The translations under genes were made by a program, and so were the position numbers. A stretch of 22,994 nucleotides of DNA from Planctomycetota bacterium (GTDB lineage Bacteria > Planctomycetota > B15-G4 > JADJEK01), in the NCBI GenBank assembly GCA_016795255.1, contig JAEUIB010000386.1, positions 1-22,994 on the forward strand. The letters run 5' to 3'. Positions 22,604-22,994 of the stretch are shown here, one piece after another (positions within the stretch are counted from its first letter, which is position 1; every line of letters begins with the position of its first letter). The notes beneath the pieces are model-generated. The model ran no database searches and was not told the DNA's origin. It saw only the letters and a program-made list of their open reading frames with translations.

Positions 22604-22766
22604 GAGGCCGTGAAAAAATCCCGCGCGGCGTCGGAACGGCTGCGAACGACGATCGCTTCGTCGGATTGCCTCACCGACTCTTTCCATTGAGTCGCCTCGG
22701 CAATCCTCTTCGCGCTCGCCGTTCTCGCTTGCTCCGCCGCTCGCGGGGGATTTCTTCACGGCCTCT
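22603..22766. repeat. Nested palindromic element with 20-bp terminal arms
   Basis: Bases 22603-22622 pair with 22747-22766 (AGAGGCCGTGAA then AAATCCC against their complement), 19 of 20 pairs, the left arm starting inside the yedE stop. Inside, further exact stems nest in register: 22634-22640/22718-22724 (GAACGGC/GCCGTTC), 22642-22646/22709-22713, hairpin 22647-22663 (CGACGA/TCGTCG), 22663-22670/22699-22706 (GGATTGCC/GGCAATCC) and 22675-22680/22689-22694 (CGACTC/GAGTCG). The whole 164 nt thus folds into one long arm with a side hairpin, equally on both strands. It could be a non-autonomous mobile repeat, a structured RNA or a double terminator between the convergent genes. Confidence 0.7.
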
Positions 22767-22775
22767 GAGAGCCAC

Positions 22776-22799
22776 CGAAAGGGGTCTGTCCCCGTTTCG
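22776..22799. repeat. GGGGTCTGTCCCC hairpin
   Basis: CGAAAGGGG (22776-22784) pairs with CCCC (22790-22793) and TTTCG (22795-22799) with one bulged G. GGGG-ACAGA-CCCC style palindromes of this sort occur repeatedly in several GC-rich genomes that carry REP-type repeats; that recollection is unverified for this genome. It follows the nested palindrome by 9 nt and may be part of the same element or the terminator of either flanking gene. Confidence 0.5.
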
Positions 22800-22813
22800 C
22801 CGTATTCGACTCG

Positions 22814-22994
22814 TCAGGCCGTCGGCGTCGCCGTCGTGACGGACTGCGCCTTCTCGACGCGCTGCCAGACGATGTCGAGCGCGGCCGAGCGATAACCCTC
22901 GGCGAGCGTCGGGAAGTTGAACGTCGTGTCGACGAACACGTCGACGTCGCTGCCGTTCACCAGCGCGACCTGCGCAAGGTGGATCAGCTCCGCC
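22814..22994 (-). CDS. sthA: Soluble NAD(P) transhydrogenase, C-terminal fragment
   Basis: The last 59 codons of a gene that continues beyond the window's right edge; reading leftwards ends in TGA at 22814-22816. AELIHLAQVALVNG followed by FVDTTFNFPTLAEGYRSAAL is the conserved dimer-interface end of the flavoprotein SthA (Si-specific transhydrogenase), related to lipoamide dehydrogenase; relatives read ELIHxGQ...FVDTVFNYPTLAE. The enzyme equilibrates NADPH with NADH. The tail QRVEKAQSVTTATPTA is slightly longer than usual. It converges on yedE across the palindromic element. Only the C-terminus is visible, so lipoamide dehydrogenase was considered; the FVDTTFNFPTLAE wording favours SthA. Confidence 0.82.
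   Translation of the reverse strand, partial: AELIHLAQVALVNGSDVDVFVDTTFNFPTLAEGYRSAALDIVWQRVEKAQSVTTATPTA

Noticed and set aside
1..22994. CRISPR array, prophage, insertion sequence with transposase, or integrase
   Set aside because: No regularly spaced repeats, no transposase, integrase or phage-type frames seen on either strand; the only repeat-like element is the palindrome near the right end.

Overview
The window is one contiguous piece of a GC-rich (by eye about two thirds G+C), gene-dense bacterial chromosome. Most genes have strongly G/C-ending codons, which is why long antisense open frames run across nearly every real gene. A Kdo-8-phosphate synthase shows a diderm with Kdo-type LPS. 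A Ser/Thr kinase with TPRs, secreted kelch and carboxypeptidase-regulatory-like proteins and very many GATCG/CGATC-like words fit Planctomycetota best, but that assignment is inference; no rRNA or other marker gene is present.

Layout. 1-2525 (minus): an operon reading right to left, promoter with a 12-bp palindrome, SPFH/band-7 membrane protein, two tiny candidate leader ORFs and a perfect 13-bp hairpin, a ribbon-helix-helix regulator, a DUF2157 membrane protein, and the first codons of a GDYXXLXP-type membrane protein. Successive genes overlap by 4 nt. 2654-3223 (minus): unknown acidic coiled-coil protein, divergent from 3389-7051 (plus), a 1220-aa fused 2-oxoglutarate dehydrogenase E1 / succinyltransferase core of the Kgd/OdhA architecture. 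7052-7665 is non-coding with several hairpins. 7666-9480 (minus): PAS-histidine kinase-receiver hybrid. 9647-11181 (minus): promoter, cobalamin riboswitch and a DUF4430-BtuF fusion. 11201-12442 (minus): membrane-anchored beta-sandwich repeat protein. 12513-13097 (plus): isoprenylcysteine-methyltransferase-like membrane enzyme. 13137-15398 (minus): a two-gene unit (unknown 154-aa protein, then DUF4198-like/kelch exported protein) behind a promoter covered by two good Fur-box-like palindromes. 15559-16800 (plus): sugar-phosphate isomerase/epimerase-like TIM barrel. 16864-17811 (minus): unknown exported protein. 18226-22603 (plus): kdsA, a TPR Ser/Thr kinase and a YedE-type transporter, closely spaced and perhaps one transcript. 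22603-22799: an intricately self-complementary non-coding element between convergent genes. 22814-22994 (minus): C-terminus of a soluble pyridine nucleotide transhydrogenase.

How it fits together. The window mixes central metabolism (TCA cycle E1, NAD(P) transhydrogenase), envelope synthesis (kdsA), metal/cofactor homeostasis (B12 riboswitch and corrinoid-binding fusion, Fur-controlled pair, selenium/sulfur-type transporter) and signalling (hybrid kinase, Ser/Thr kinase). No phage, plasmid, CRISPR, tRNA or rRNA signal was seen. The best candidates for something undescribed are the nested palindromic element at 22603-22766, the SPFH-RHH operon with its palindrome and leader hairpin, the DUF4430-BtuF fusion under a B12 riboswitch, and the Fur-controlled pair whose second product is predicted to mature to an N-terminal histidine. 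Everything here was read by eye; no database search or folding program was run.
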